Notes: generated by a model from the sequence alone, not told the origin. Shown: positions 49,413 through 60,773, counted from the first letter of the stretch. The stretch: DNA of 64,000 nt from Fischerella sp. JS2 (GCF_032393985.1 NZ_CP135918.1:5457724-5521723); one strand, 5' to 3'. Made by a program: numbers and translations.

Positions 49413-49715
49413 TCAAAAACCAAAATTCCCAAGTGCATCAATACCTACAGTTCTTGCGGCGATAAGACCGATAAGTACAACCAAACCTAGCGTTCTACGA
49501 AAATAATTAACGCCTTGAAATAATTCCAACCATGCCCAAGTAAACAAAGAGCCATTTGCCAGTACGTCCAACCCTGTATTAATTTCACCTGTTGGAAAAA
49601 CTAGTTTGAGTAAACTAGCTGTGAACCAGACAATAATCGGTAGATTTGGCATCTGAGCTATAACAATTTTGCCATCGCTGTCACGGAAGGTTTTGTCAAA
49701 TAATGTATTTTTCAT
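49413..49715 (-). CDS. Small membrane protein, 100 residues
   Basis: Starts MKNTLFDKTFRDSDGKIVIA and continues with a hydrophobic helix (NLPIIVWFTASLLKLVF, about residues 24-40), a loop, and two more hydrophobic stretches (LFTWAWLELFQGVNYF; LGLVVLIGLIAARTVG). ATG 49715 is preferred over an upstream start because this N-terminus resembles small cyanobacterial membrane proteins with a similar IPNLPI-type motif. Function unknown. It lies alone between two intergenic regions. Confidence 0.55.
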   Translation of the reverse strand: MKNTLFDKTFRDSDGKIVIAQMPNLPIIVWFTASLLKLVFPTGEINTGLDVLANGSLFTWAWLELFQGVNYFRRTLGLVVLIGLIAARTVGIDALGNFGF

Positions 49716-49856
49716 GACTTGAAGTTGCAACAAATACAACAGCTTTTTAATTTACAAAAACTACTGAGTCTACGCACCATTCTATGACCTCAAACAGTTG
49801 CTTTTCAATAAGTGCTGATTGTTGCAATAGCACAGGCAAAGAGATCGCTATACTCA

Positions 49857-50786
49857 CTATTGCATAATGACAAGGCTAGGTTTGTTTTCAAGAATATCTA
49901 TTTCAACAGGAGATAGTACTTTCGGTTTCATTTGTTGTAGGTCAGACAACACGGATTTAATATCATCAAAATTAAATTTATAGTATTCTGTCAAACTACC
50001 AATGGGATAATTAAAATTCTGATAGCGGTGTTTGAAATATTTTTCTACATTCCCTCTGTGATTCCAACTTCCTAGCACTACAGGAGTAACAGTTTGATGA
50101 TAGGAAAATAAATCTTTTTTGATTTCTGCTATTCGCTCTTGAATCGGTCTTGTAGTTACTCCTATCTTGTATAAAGTACTCTTTGAAGTTTGAATTTCTA
50201 AAAAATAGAGACTACAAGATAAAATGCGTCTGAGTTGAGCGCGATACAGTTGTAAATCAGTTAGCATATATGATAAGTCTGGAGAATTTTTATGTTTAGC
50301 ATGTGCTACAGATAGTTCTAGTTTCAGTAACTTACTTTGCAATAATGGCTCTTGCACTTCGTTAAAGTGCATCAACTCTAATGCTCCAACAGGAATTTTA
50401 CCTAAATGAGTAAATTCATAGGCTTTGGGAACTGTGTAAACATTTTTCCTCAACATCCCTGCTTTTATTAAACTAGGAAAACAAGCGTGAGCATCAATTG
50501 GGTAATTTTTAGACCCATACTCTTTCCAAAGCAGTTTTAATTGCTCTAAATCTTTGCTAGATAAATTAATATTAAAGTTATCATAAAATGGTAAAAATGG
50601 AAACTCACCCTTAGCAATTCGACGGCAAGTCTCGTGATTATGAGCAAAATGATGCTCTTTAATTTTGCCTTTTTTAGCAGTTAGTCCACTACTGCAATAG
50701 GGACATGTAAGTGAAGTTTTTCCCCTAGAAACATCTTCAATACATACTAAATTACCGTCTGAATTTACACCAAATTTCAACCACAT
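49857..50786 (-). CDS. GIY-YIG nuclease-family protein with CoiA-like zinc knuckle
   Basis: A 309-residue protein. The N-terminus carries a zinc knuckle SLTCPYCSSGLTAKKGKIKE followed by HHFAHNHETC, the start seen in CoiA-like competence nucleases. The C-terminal third (about 195-290) has the GIY-YIG pattern: YFLEIQTSKSTLYKIGVTTR, PIQERIAEIKK and a catalytic-type Arg, then a Glu (GNVEKYFKHRYQ). The middle is helical. Proteins with this pairing (zinc knuckle, GIY-YIG) are seen beside mobile DNA and may process incoming DNA. No partner gene is adjacent, so a free-standing role is assumed. Confidence 0.72.
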   Translation of the reverse strand: MWLKFGVNSDGNLVCIEDVSRGKTSLTCPYCSSGLTAKKGKIKEHHFAHNHETCRRIAKGEFPFLPFYDNFNINLSSKDLEQLKLLWKEYGSKNYPIDAHACFPSLIKAGMLRKNVYTVPKAYEFTHLGKIPVGALELMHFNEVQEPLLQSKLLKLELSVAHAKHKNSPDLSYMLTDLQLYRAQLRRILSCSLYFLEIQTSKSTLYKIGVTTRPIQERIAEIKKDLFSYHQTVTPVVLGSWNHRGNVEKYFKHRYQNFNYPIGSLTEYYKFNFDDIKSVLSDLQQMKPKVLSPVEIDILENKPSLVIMQ

Positions 50787-51173
50787 TGAAAAACCTTTGA
50801 TAAAATTGGCAGATGCAATTGGTTATAACAAAAATTAAGTTATCAAATAAGGATAATTTCAACAACGATAATTGTTCCTAACTATTTTGCTTTATCTATT
50901 ACAAAAACTAGAGTGTAAGGGTGTAAGGGTATGGGGTGTAGGAGAAGAAAGATGTATTACTCTACGAGAAGCTGCTACGCGTCTATGGCGTTCTTATTTT
51001 AATCCCGCGCTCAGTGCGCGATCTTTCCCTACACCCCTCCTAAATCGATCACAAAGACCGCGATCGCGCATCCATCCTAAATCCATTATCTTTCTAATCG
51101 TCAGCAACCGTTGAGTGCAAGTTGGGGATGTTGAGTGGGAATACTAACTCTAGATTAGTAGGAGATAGCAGGT
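50787..51173. other. Intergenic region without a supported gene
   Basis: About 390 bp between divergent genes. It has TGTAAGGG repeats near 50916-50932 and small GC-rich palindromes (GCGCTCAGTGCGC near 51007, plus a HIP1 site near 51060). The 80-codon plus-strand frame at 50872 has no protein-like features. Confidence 0.4.
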
Positions 51174-54100
51174 ATGGTCAGCATCGTTGAGGTTCAACTC
51201 CCCGGTTATAGTATTGGAGAAAAAATTTACTCAGGTAAGCGTACGCTAGTTTATCGGGGTATTCGACAGCTAGACCAAAAACCAGTGGTGATAAAGCTGA
51301 TGCGTTTGGAATACCCTAGCTTTCACGAACTTCTACAATTTCGTAATCAGTACGTCATTGCTAAAAATCTCGACCTACCTGGTGTGATTGAACCCTACAG
51401 CTTAGAAAGCTACCGTAACGGTTACGCTTTAGTCATGGAGGATTTTGGCGGAATTTCTTTAAAAGAATGGGGAATAGAACAGAGAAATACGCAATTCCTC
51501 ACAAATTTCTTGCAAGTCGCAATTCCCATTGCAGATATTTTGAGTCAACTGCATAGCGATCGCGTTATTCATAAAGATATTAAACCAGCCAACATTTTGA
51601 TTAATCCCCAGACCAAACAAGTAAAATTAATAGATTTTAGTATCGCCTCTTTGTTACCGCGAGAAGTGCAAGAAATCCAAAGTTTTAATGTTTTAGAAGG
51701 AACTCTAGCTTATTTATCTCCTGAACAAACTGGGCGCATGAACCGAGGAGTTGATTATCGCACAGACTTTTACTCGCTGGGTGTGACTTTTTACGAAATA
51801 CTGACTGGACAATTACCCTTTCAGTCAGATGATGCAATGGAATTAGTTCACGCACACTTGGCAAAACAAGCAAAACCACCTCATCAAATCAATTCTGATG
51901 TCCCAGTTGTGATTTCGCAAATTATTACCAAACTCATGGCAAAAAATGCGGAGGAACGCTATCAAAGTGCTTTAGGATTAAAGTATGACTTGGAAACTTG
52001 CTTGCACAGCTTCACAGAAACAGGAGAAATTCCAGCTTTTGAAATCGGTAAAAGAGATATTCAAGACCGTTTTCTTATCCCAGAAAAGCTCTATGGTCGA
52101 GAGCAAGAAGTTCAAACACTGCTAGATGCTTTTGAACGAGTTGCTAATGGTGCATCAGAATTAATGTTAGTAGCGGGATTTTCAGGAATTGGTAAAACCG
52201 CAGTTGTTAATGAAGTTCATAAACCAATAGTTAAACAACGTGGTTATTTTATTAAAGGAAAATTTGATCAATTCAATCGTAATATTCCCTTTTCAGCATT
52301 TGTTCAAGCATTCCGCAATTTAATCAGACAGTTATTGACGGCAAGTAATCAAGAAATTCAAGAATGGAAAACTAAGATTCTTGAAGCTTTAGGGGAAAAT
52401 GGAGAAGTAATTATTGAAGTTATTCCCGAATTAGAGATGATTATTGGGCAACAACCACTAGCGCCAGAATTGTCAGGTAGCGCTGCTCAAAATCGATTTA
52501 ATTTATTATTGCAAAAATTTATTCAAGTATTTACTACTAAAGAGCATCCCCTCGTAGTATTTTTAGATGATTTACAATGGGCTGATTCTGCTTCATTGAA
52601 ACTTATAGAGTTACTAATTAGTGATGCGAATAATGGATATTTGTTATTAATTGGGGCATATAGAGATAATGAAGTCACACCAACCCATCCCTTGATGTTA
52701 ACTTTAGATAAAATTATAGAGATAAATGCAAAAATTAATACAATTACACTAAAAAATCTTAGTTATTTAAAACTGAATCAGTTAGTAGCTGATACATTGG
52801 GTTGCATAGAAGAATTAGCATGGTCTCTTTCACAATTAATTTATCAAAAAACTAAAGGAAACCCATTCTTTACTTCTCAATTTTTAAAAGGATTACATCA
52901 AGATGGCTTGATTGAGTTTAATTTGTCAGATGGATGTTGGCAATGTGATATTGCACAAATTAATCAGCGATCGCTAACCGATGATGTGGTTGAATTTATG
53001 GCATTTAAATTGCAAAATCTGCCTCAATCAACTCAACAATTATTGCAGTTAGCTGCTTGTATTGGTAATCAATTTGATTTAAAAACATTAGCAGTTATTT
53101 TTGAACAATCAGACATAGAAACTGCGATGTGTTTATGGAAGGCTTTGCAGGAAGGATTAATTTTACCCCAGAGTAATGTTTATAAATTTTATGTTGGTGA
53201 TGTAAATCAAGCAGTTAATCAGGAAAATAGTGAGATTGTTGTATATAAATTTTTGCATGATCGTGTTCAACAAGCTGCTTATTCTTTGATTCCTAAATCT
53301 CAGAAGCAATGGACTCATTTAAAAATTGGGCAAATTCTGTTAAAAAATACTCCTCAAATTGAAGAAAATGAAAATATTTTTACAATAGTTAACCAGCTAA
53401 ATATAGGAGTAGATTTAATTACTGAGCAAGTAGAAAAAAATCAGCTAGCCCAACTTAATTTAATTGCAGGTCATAAAGCTAAATCTGCCACAGCTTATGA
53501 GGCAGCAGCAAATTATCTAAACACTGCTTTAGGATTACTAGAGTCTGATTGTTGGCAATCTCAGTATGATTTAACTTTAAACTTATATATTGAAATTGCC
53601 GAATCGGAATATTTAAATACTAACTTTACCAAAGCCACAGAACTAACTGAGATCGCTTTACAAAACACTAAAAAGCTACTGGATAAAGTCAAGATTTATG
53701 AACTACAAATGCAAATTTATATTGCCCAGTTAAAAATGCTGCAAGCAGTAGAACTTGGGCTGCAAGTGTTAGAAAATTTGGACATTAATTTGATAAATTT
53801 AACTAATGAGGAAAGCTTAGTAATTGACTTACCAAATTTAGCAGATATAGATAAATTTTTGGTAATGAAAGCCCCAGATAAAATAGCAGCAATGGGGATT
53901 TTAAAAATTCTCTGCGCTCCTATTTTTATGGCAAAACCAGAAATTTTTCCCCAAGTGATTATTACAATGGTTAATCTTTGTATTGAACATGGTAATTCAG
54001 AATTATCAGCTTTTGCATACTGTTTTTATGGCCTATTACTTTCTGGAATTGGGAAATTAAATGACGGTTATTATGCTGGTAATATCGCTTTAAAACTCTT

Positions 54101-56982
54101 GGAAAAATTTGATGCTAAAGAATTAAAGGCTAAAATTTATAATTTATATAATTCTAACATTAGAACTTGGAAAGAACATGCAAAAAATAGTATTACACCC
54201 TTGCAAGAAGCAGTACAAAGTGGGATAGATACTGGAGATATTGAATGGGGAGGATATTCTGCTGCTAATTTGTGCAGTTATCTATTCTTTTCAGCTAATA
54301 ATTTAGAGTTTGCTGTTAATCAACAAGCAAAGTATATAGAAATTTGCATGCAAATTAAACAGGAAATTCCGATTCATTTTTCTCAAATATGGCGACAACT
54401 AGGTTTAAATTTACAAGGACAATCTTCAGAAAAATATTTATTAGTTGGCGAAAGTTTTAATGAATTGCAAATGCTAACAAATTTTATTACAGCTAAAAGT
54501 GGTACAGTGCTGTTTATTTTTTATGTCGCTAAAACAATTCTACTTTACCAGTTTAGAAATTATGCTCAGGCTATAGAACAAGTTAACTTAGCTAATGAAC
54601 AAGCAGGCTCGGCTTTTGGTTTTATGCAAGTTGTTATTCTTAATTTTTATCATTCATTGGCTTTGTTGGCACATTATTTTCAAGCAAATATCAAAGAAAG
54701 ACAACAGTATTTAGAACAAGTGAAAACTAACCAAGAAAAAATGAAATTCTGGGCGGAACATGCTCCAATGAATAATCAGCATCGTCATAATTTAGTAGAG
54801 GCTGAAAAACTTCGAGTATTAGGGCAATGTTGGCAAGCTGCTGAACTTTATGATCGCGCGATCGCCCAAGCTAAAGATAACGAATATATGCAAGAAGAAG
54901 CGATCGCTAATGAACTCGCTGCCAAATTTTACCTGGAATGGGGTAAAGAAAAAGTGGCCGCAGGCTATATGCAGGAAGCCTACTACTGCTATGCTCATTG
55001 GGGAGCATCAGCTTTAGCTGATGAGTTAGAAAAACTATATCCCCAATTGTTGCAACCAATTCTGCAACAGCGACAACTTAACCTAAATCCCTTAGAAACC
55101 ATTGCTAATCTTGGTTTTGCTAGGACTTCTTCATCCACTCGCACTTCTAGCAGTAGCAGCAACAGTATTTCTGATGCTCTCGATTTTACCTCTGTCCTTA
55201 AGGCTGCTCAAGCTATTTCTAGTTCCATCGAGTTGGATCAACTCATTACCAGCCTCACCCACATTATTTTAGAAAACTCTGGTGCTAAAAAGACTGTATT
55301 AATTTTGCCTCAAGGAGATACCTGGCAAGTACGAGCAATTACTTATATCAATCACGAAGCGAATTTCCAGGGTGAAATAGAAACTATCTTAGACACACAA
55401 CCGATAGAAACTTGTCGAGACATCCCTAAAGAACTGATTCATTATGTCAAAAATACTCAAGAAACAGTAGTTATTGACAATCTGCAAACTGATATTTCTG
55501 GATTGATTGGGGAATATATGCACTTTGTTCAACCTAAGAGTGCGTTATGTATGCCAATTCTCAATCAAGGACATTTAGTGGGTATTCTTTATCTGGAAAA
55601 TAAATTGACTCAAGGGATATTTACAAGCGATCGCTTAGTTATTTTAAATTTTCTCTGTACCCAAGCTGGCATTTCTTTAGATAATGCTCAACTTTATACA
55701 GATTTACGAGCAAGTAAAGCTCTATTGCAAAAGCTTGCTAATAATATCCCTGGAGTTATTTACCAACTCCACCTCACTGCGGATGGTACTGCTTCTATGC
55801 CATATGTTAGGTTCTGGTTGCTACAACCTCTATGGAGTAACAGCAGAAGAATTGATGTCTGGAAATCAAACCTTACGTTCTTTAGAACATCCTGAGGATA
55901 TTACAAAAATTGAGCAGTTGATGTTGGAATCAGCGCAAAATCTCACACTTTTTCAACATGAATGGCGCATTATTACACCAGCAGGCAAATTGAAATGGAT
56001 TCAAGCTGTATCTCAACCAGAAGCACAAGAAGATGGTTCCTTAGTTTGGGATGGTGTAGTTTTAGATATAACTGAACGCAAACAAGCAGAAGCAATTATA
56101 CAGCAAAAATCTCAGGAACTAGAACAAGCACTGCAAAACTTACAACAAGCACAATTACAAATTATCCAAAGCGAAAAAATGTCCGCTTTAGGTAATCTTG
56201 TTGCGGGTGTCGCTCACGAAATTAATAACCCTGTTGGCTTTATTAATGGCAATATTCAGCCAGCATGTGAAGGCGTTCAAGATTTATTTAATTTGCTTAC
56301 TCTTTATCAAGATAAATTTCCGAAACCAGGCGAAGAAATTGAGTCAGAAATCGAAAATATTGATTTAGAATATCTGCGAGAAGATTTACCAAAATTAATT
56401 TTTTCTATGAAAGAAGGGGTGCAACGCATCCGCGAAATTAGTAATAGCCTGCGTACATTCTCTCGCGCCGATTCTGAATATAAAGTTGCTTTCAACATTC
56501 ACGAGGGTTTAGATAGCACTATTTTGATTCTCAAACACCGTCTCAAAGCAAATGAAAACCGTCCAACAATTAATATCATTAAAAATTACGGTAATTTACC
56601 CCACATTGAGTGTTTCCCAGGACAGTTAAATCAGGTATTTATGAATATATTGGCTAATGCCATCGATGCACTGGAAGAGTCAAATCTTGGACGTAGCTTT
56701 GCTGATATTCAAGCTAACCCAAACCTGATCACCATCACTTCTAAACTGAGTGAAGACTGCAAACAAGTAAATATTAGTATCAAAGATAATGGTGTCGGAA
56801 TGACTGAGGAAGTCAAGCAAAAAATCTTTGACCATCTTTATACTACGAAAACCGTTGGTAAAGGTACTGGTTTAGGGTTAGCGATCGCCCGTCAAATTAT
56901 TGTGGAAAAACACGGTGGTACTCTCGAAGTGAATTCCGCACTCAACCAAGGAGCAGAGTTTGTCATTACAATACCAAGGTGA
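51174..56982 (+). pseudogene. Ser/Thr kinase-AAA-GAF-PAS-histidine kinase, split by a +1 frameshift
   Basis: A trifunctional signalling protein common in Nostocales, normally about 1,900 residues. Frame 1 (51174-55895) has a Ser/Thr kinase (VIKLMRLEYP; HKDIKPANILI; LIDFSIASLLP; GTLAYLSPEQTGRMNRG), an AAA/STAND-like ATPase (VAGFSGIGKTAVVNEVHK; VFLDDLQWADSAS), a long helical region and a GAF domain near residues 1,350-1,500. At 55806-55809 one T too many (GTTA) shifts the frame. Frame 2 resumes as GSGCYNLYGVTAEELMSGNQ (PAS), then HisKA (LVAGVAHEINNPVGFINGN) and HATPase (ILANAIDAL; DNGVGM; GKGTGLGLAIARQI), ending at 56982. It may be a true pseudogene or a sequencing error in the TT run. Confidence 0.85.
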
Positions 56983-58111
56983 AACAATTTTGGATTTTGG
57001 ATTTTGGATTCATGTCTGAAAAAATTTGCTTTATGTGGATATAGATTATCCCGAGAACAGAATCTACTTTGATCGTTCCCCGATGTCGATCAACAACTAT
57101 TTGGCGAGCGATCGCCTACAACAAAGTACTAAAATTTCTTACGGTCTGTTGCGGGTACCAGCATTAACTTCGCCCCCCTGCGATCGCTTTTTGATGGTAG
57201 TTGGGGCGGGTATAAAAATTTTATCTAACGTATCACACTATCTGATAAAATTGAGTGCAAGATAAGAGTTATCTGTTTGCACTCATGCAGGTAAACTACG
57301 AACACTCAAAGCCTGATTTGACAACCTCTGACACAGATCATCACCTGATTGAAATGTGGTTGCATGGTTTGTCTAATGATACACAACGAGGCTACAGGCG
57401 TTGCGTAAGTGAGTTTCTCTGTTGGGTAAAAAAACCACTCCATAAAGTCACATTAGCTGACCTTCAAAACTGGCAGGATACCTTTTTTGGTTACGCCCCT
57501 GATACACAAAGGTTAAAGATGGCTGCTGTTAGATCACTGTTGAGTTACGGGCATAAAATTGGTATGTTGCCGACGAATGTGAGTATAGGTTTAAGGCAGC
57601 CAAAAATTAAGGATACTCTCAACGAACGCATCCTCTCTGAAGAAGAGGTGGCTGCGATGATTTCAGCAGAAAAAAACCCCAGAAATCAGGCTATCTTGCT
57701 GTTGCTCTACACCGGTGGCTTGCGGGTGCAAGAATTGTGCGCTTTGCGTTGGAAGGATTTATCTGCAAGAAAGCCTGGTGGACAATTGACTATATTCGGC
57801 AAAGGTGGAAAAACTAGAATCGTGCTTCTGCCCGAGCCTGTTTGGAAGAAACTGTGTAAGTTGAAGAACAATGCTGTTGGGTCAGACCCTGTGTTCGTGT
57901 CCAGGGAGAAAGATTCGCTTGGCAGAACCCTTGACCAATCCCAAGTTAATCGAATTGTGGCTGCTGCGGCACAAAAAGCGGGTATTGATAAAAAGGTGTC
58001 TCCCCATTGGTTGAGACACGCTCACGCAACCCATTCCCTCAACCGAGGTGCGCCACTACATTTGGTACAAAGGCGTTGCATAATAGCGGTATGAATTGAG
58101 GTCAATTAATC

Positions 58112-58471
58112 ATGGAATGTCCACGCTGTGGATCTTGTCATAACCGTAAGAATGGAAAGAAAAGAGGTAAACAGAATCACATTTGCTGTGATTGTGGTCG
58201 TCAATTCATTGATGTCTATAAACCACCCAGGGGCTACTCGGATGAAATCAAACAAGAATGCCTAAAAATGTACGTCAATGGTATGGGATTTCGTGGAATT
58301 GAAAGGGTGAAAAACGTTCATCATACTACCATTATTCATTGGGTTAAACGAGTGGGTACACAATTGGCGGATACACCAAATTCAAAGGAAATTCCGCAGG
58401 TGGGAGAACTAGATGAATTAGAAACATTTATTGGTTCAAAAAAAATAAAATCTGGTTGTGGACGGCGGTAA
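58112..58471 (+). CDS. IS1-family transposase, DNA-binding part (InsA-like), copy 2
   Basis: Identical in sequence to the frame at 31910-32269: zinc finger MECPRCGSCHNRKNGKKRG with HICCDCGRQF and an HTH-like segment. It is expected to join the next frame by -1 frameshifting at an A8 run (58438-58445). Confidence 0.88.
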   Translation: MECPRCGSCHNRKNGKKRGKQNHICCDCGRQFIDVYKPPRGYSDEIKQECLKMYVNGMGFRGIERVKNVHHTTIIHWVKRVGTQLADTPNSKEIPQVGELDELETFIGSKKIKSGCGRR

Positions 58472-58803
58472 ATCACTTTACTCAAGGTATTCTTGCTTGG
58501 GTTTTAGGTGATCGTAGTTCGACTACTTTCCAACAGTTATGGAACATTGTCCAGTGTTGGCAGAGTTATTTTTACGTCACAGATGGATACCCTGTTTACC
58601 CTTGTTTTGTTCCTGATGGTGACCAAATTGTGAGTAAGACCTACATGACACGAGTCGAAAATGAAAACACAAGGCTTAGACATTATTTGGCTCGTCTTCA
58701 TCGTAAAACTTTATGTTATTCCAAAACCGAGGAAATGCTGAGATACTCTGTTCGATTGTTATTGCACTACCTCAAATATCGTTCTGTTCCCTTACCTGCC
58801 TAA
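58456..58803 (+). CDS. IS1-family transposase, catalytic part (InsB-like), copy 2
   Basis: Identical to the frame at 31578-31925: TAVNHFTQGILAWVLGDRSS, FYVTDGYPVYPCF and the C-terminal RHYLARLHRKTLCYSKTEEM. It overlaps the InsA-like frame by 16 bp and is probably expressed only as an InsA-InsB fusion. Confidence 0.88.
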   Translation: MWTAVNHFTQGILAWVLGDRSSTTFQQLWNIVQCWQSYFYVTDGYPVYPCFVPDGDQIVSKTYMTRVENENTRLRHYLARLHRKTLCYSKTEEMLRYSVRLLLHYLKYRSVPLPA

Positions 58804-59200
58804 AACATACCTTTATTCAGCAACGCCGGTACAAAATACCCTTGGTCATGCGTCGATCGCAACCACCAGTAGATATCTTCATGCTCGCCCTGATGATTCC
58901 AGCGCTTTGTACTTGAACGTGCAAACTCAAACCACTTTTGACGCTACAACTGGTGCAGTTGATACTAGACACAATAAACACCCAAAACAGCCTCAACGAG
59001 TGCCAAAGACCCCGTCGAATCTAAAATGCCCTAACTGCAAATCAAAAGAACTTCAAAAAAATGGTTTTCAAGTATTAGCTGATGGGTTAAAGCACCAACG
59101 TTTTCGATGCAAAAGCTGTGATTACGTATTTACCCCGCTTTTATCAATTCCTAACTCAAATTGAGCCACTCCCCCGTTTTGAAAACGGGGGATTCAGGCA

Positions 59201-60325
59201 TCAAACAGAGATTGCAGTCTGAGACTGTCTAACATCTCCTACTCCTAGAGTCGAACTCCCGACTCTTTTAATATTAAGACTGGCGTTTTCATCTCTATCA
59301 TTTTCAGATTGACATGAAGGACAACGCCAGCGTCTAATCGACAAATCCAATTTTTCTAAAATGTGTCCACAGCTAGAACAAGTTTTTGTGGATGGATACC
59401 ATTGATCTACAAACACTACTTGTTTATGCTTCTTCTTAGCAATCCATTCTAGAATTTGCAGAAATTCACGCCTCGCCAAGTCTGATATTTTCCTACCCCA
59501 AAGACGTTGCATTCCTTTAAGATTTAAGGTTTCAAAACAAAGCACATCAAAATTATCTGTTAATTTATGAGCGAGTTTCCAAAACCAATCACGTCTACGA
59601 TGAGAAATATCCTCATATTTGCGAACTAGATTTTTTCTAAATCGCTCTCTGTTTGATGAACCTTTGAGTTTTTTAGAATGCTGTCGGCTAGCTTTCCTAA
59701 TGGCATTTAATGATTGTTTTAAAAATTGGGGAGACTCAATTTTTGTTCCGTCCGAGCAAGTGAGGAATGTTTTTAATCCAAAATCAAATCCCGCTATTCT
59801 ACCAGTCGCAAACTTGATTTTTGAATTAGAACAATCATCAACAACTATAATCATAAATAGCTCGCCTAAAGGAGTGCGTTTTATGGTTAAGGTTTTGACT
59901 GTTCCCTCTATCTCTCTCGACTTCCAAAATTGATAAACTTTGTTCCCAATCTTGACTCGATTTCCACCTAAAAACTTGTATCCAGATTGTTTAAGAGTGA
60001 ATGATTTGTATTTCTTAACTTTTTTAAATCCTGGCGGTCTAACTCCTTTTTTGTTGTGTTTAAAAAATAATTGGTAGGCTTTCTCAATGCGTTGACAAAT
60101 ATCTTGTACTGATTGAGAACCTACTGTTTGCCAAAATGGATTACATTTCCGCAGTTTGGCAATATGAGATTGAAGTTTTGCACAGCTTAAGTGTTTGCCC
60201 CACATTCGATAGTAGCGTTTGTGTAGGGCAATACAATGATTGTAGATTATCCCACTCGCGTTAATCATGCGCTTGAGGAATCTATTTCTTTTGTGCTGAT
60301 ACAGTTTAAACTTCAGGGTTTTCAT
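59201..60325 (-). CDS. tnpB: TnpB RNA-guided nuclease of an IS605-type element
   Basis: A 374-residue TnpB of normal length. The RuvC active-site residues are visible: Asp in IAGFDFGLKTFLTC (about 180), Glu in LCFETLNLKGMQRLW (about 270) and Asp in RDENASLNIKR (about 345). The zinc ribbon is CSSCGHILEKLDLS and CPSCQSENDRD. The N-terminus (MKTLKFKLYQHKRNRFLKRM, then NASGIIYNHCIALHKRYYR) is family-typical. TnpB cuts DNA guided by an RNA from the element's end, homing the element back. Intact catalytic residues suggest it may be active. Its guide RNA would lie at the 3' end near 59165-59260. Confidence 0.93.
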   Translation of the reverse strand: MKTLKFKLYQHKRNRFLKRMINASGIIYNHCIALHKRYYRMWGKHLSCAKLQSHIAKLRKCNPFWQTVGSQSVQDICQRIEKAYQLFFKHNKKGVRPPGFKKVKKYKSFTLKQSGYKFLGGNRVKIGNKVYQFWKSREIEGTVKTLTIKRTPLGELFMIIVVDDCSNSKIKFATGRIAGFDFGLKTFLTCSDGTKIESPQFLKQSLNAIRKASRQHSKKLKGSSNRERFRKNLVRKYEDISHRRRDWFWKLAHKLTDNFDVLCFETLNLKGMQRLWGRKISDLARREFLQILEWIAKKKHKQVVFVDQWYPSTKTCSSCGHILEKLDLSIRRWRCPSCQSENDRDENASLNIKRVGSSTLGVGDVRQSQTAISV

Positions 60326-60371
60326 GTGATTATGATATCATCAGTGGTGTAGATAATCAATACTCATCTAC

Positions 60372-60773
60372 ATGAAAACTGTTTATAATCATTACAATCA
60401 TGCTGTTGGATTAGCTACTGTCCATTTAATCTGGATACCATGCAGACGCGCTCGTGTATTCGCTAATAACGAAAACTTAAAACTTCGATGCATTGAAGTA
60501 TTCCAGTCTGTTGCTAATGACAAGAAGTGGATTATCAAAGCATTAGAAGTTGCGCCGGATCATATACATCTACTAGTTGAATATGATCCGCACCACTCAA
60601 TATCTCAAATAGTTAAAGCTTTTAAAGGAAGGTCATCAAGACTACTAAGAAAAGAATTTCCAGAATTATTGAGATTACCTAGCTTATGGACACATTCTTA
60701 TATGTTTGACACGACTGGAAAGATTAGTACTCAGAAGGTTTTAGAGTATATTAATGACCCCCTTCACGGATGA
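60372..60773 (+). CDS. tnpA: TnpA Y1 HUH transposase of the IS605-type element
   Basis: A 133-residue IS200/IS605 TnpA. The HUH motif is DHIHLLVEY (about residues 66-74), and the catalytic Tyr is in KVLEYINDP near 126. The start HYNHAVGLATVHLIWIPCRR is the conserved first strand. It nicks and rejoins single-stranded DNA at the element's hairpin ends. Divergent from tnpB with 46 bp between them. Looks intact. Confidence 0.9.
   Translation: MKTVYNHYNHAVGLATVHLIWIPCRRARVFANNENLKLRCIEVFQSVANDKKWIIKALEVAPDHIHLLVEYDPHHSISQIVKAFKGRSSRLLRKEFPELLRLPSLWTHSYMFDTTGKISTQKVLEYINDPLHG

Larger units (their letters stand above)
58072..58827 (+). mobile_element. IS1-family insertion sequence, copy 2 (756 bp, inside the recombinase gene)
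   Basis: Same length and same encoded proteins as the copy at 31554, in plus orientation. Ends are GGCGTTGCATAATAGCGG (58072) and, inverted, GGCGTTGCTGAATAAAGG (58827). It is flanked by an 8-bp target duplication GGTACAAA (58064-58071 and 58828-58835). The lack of difference from copy 1 suggests recent movement. Confidence 0.95.
57285..59164 (+). pseudogene. Tyrosine recombinase with C-terminal zinc ribbon, split by an IS1
   Basis: The N-terminal part (57285-58071) has a SAM-like core-binding region (LSNDTQRGYRRCVSEFLCWV) and the catalytic domain with the first Arg in LLLYTGGLRVQELCALRW and HxxR in SPHWLRHAHATHSL. It is cut after LHLVQ by an IS1-family copy (58072-58827). After the IS the frame resumes in register as NTLGHASIATTSRYLHARPD, giving the catalytic Tyr, and then an unusual tail: LKCPNCKSKELQKNG and RFRCKSCDYVF, a four-Cys zinc ribbon (about the last 50 residues), ending at 59164. 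The zinc ribbon resembles the one in IS1/TnpB-type transposases. ATG 57285 is preferred over an upstream GTG. The intact ancestor was about 374 residues. Confidence 0.85.

Noticed and set aside
50872-51114. 80-codon plus-strand frame before the giant kinase
   Set aside because: Composition follows repeats and palindromes; no start site or motif.
57026-57265. 79-codon plus-strand frame between the giant kinase and the recombinase
   Set aside because: No motif or start signal; it ends inside the recombinase start region.
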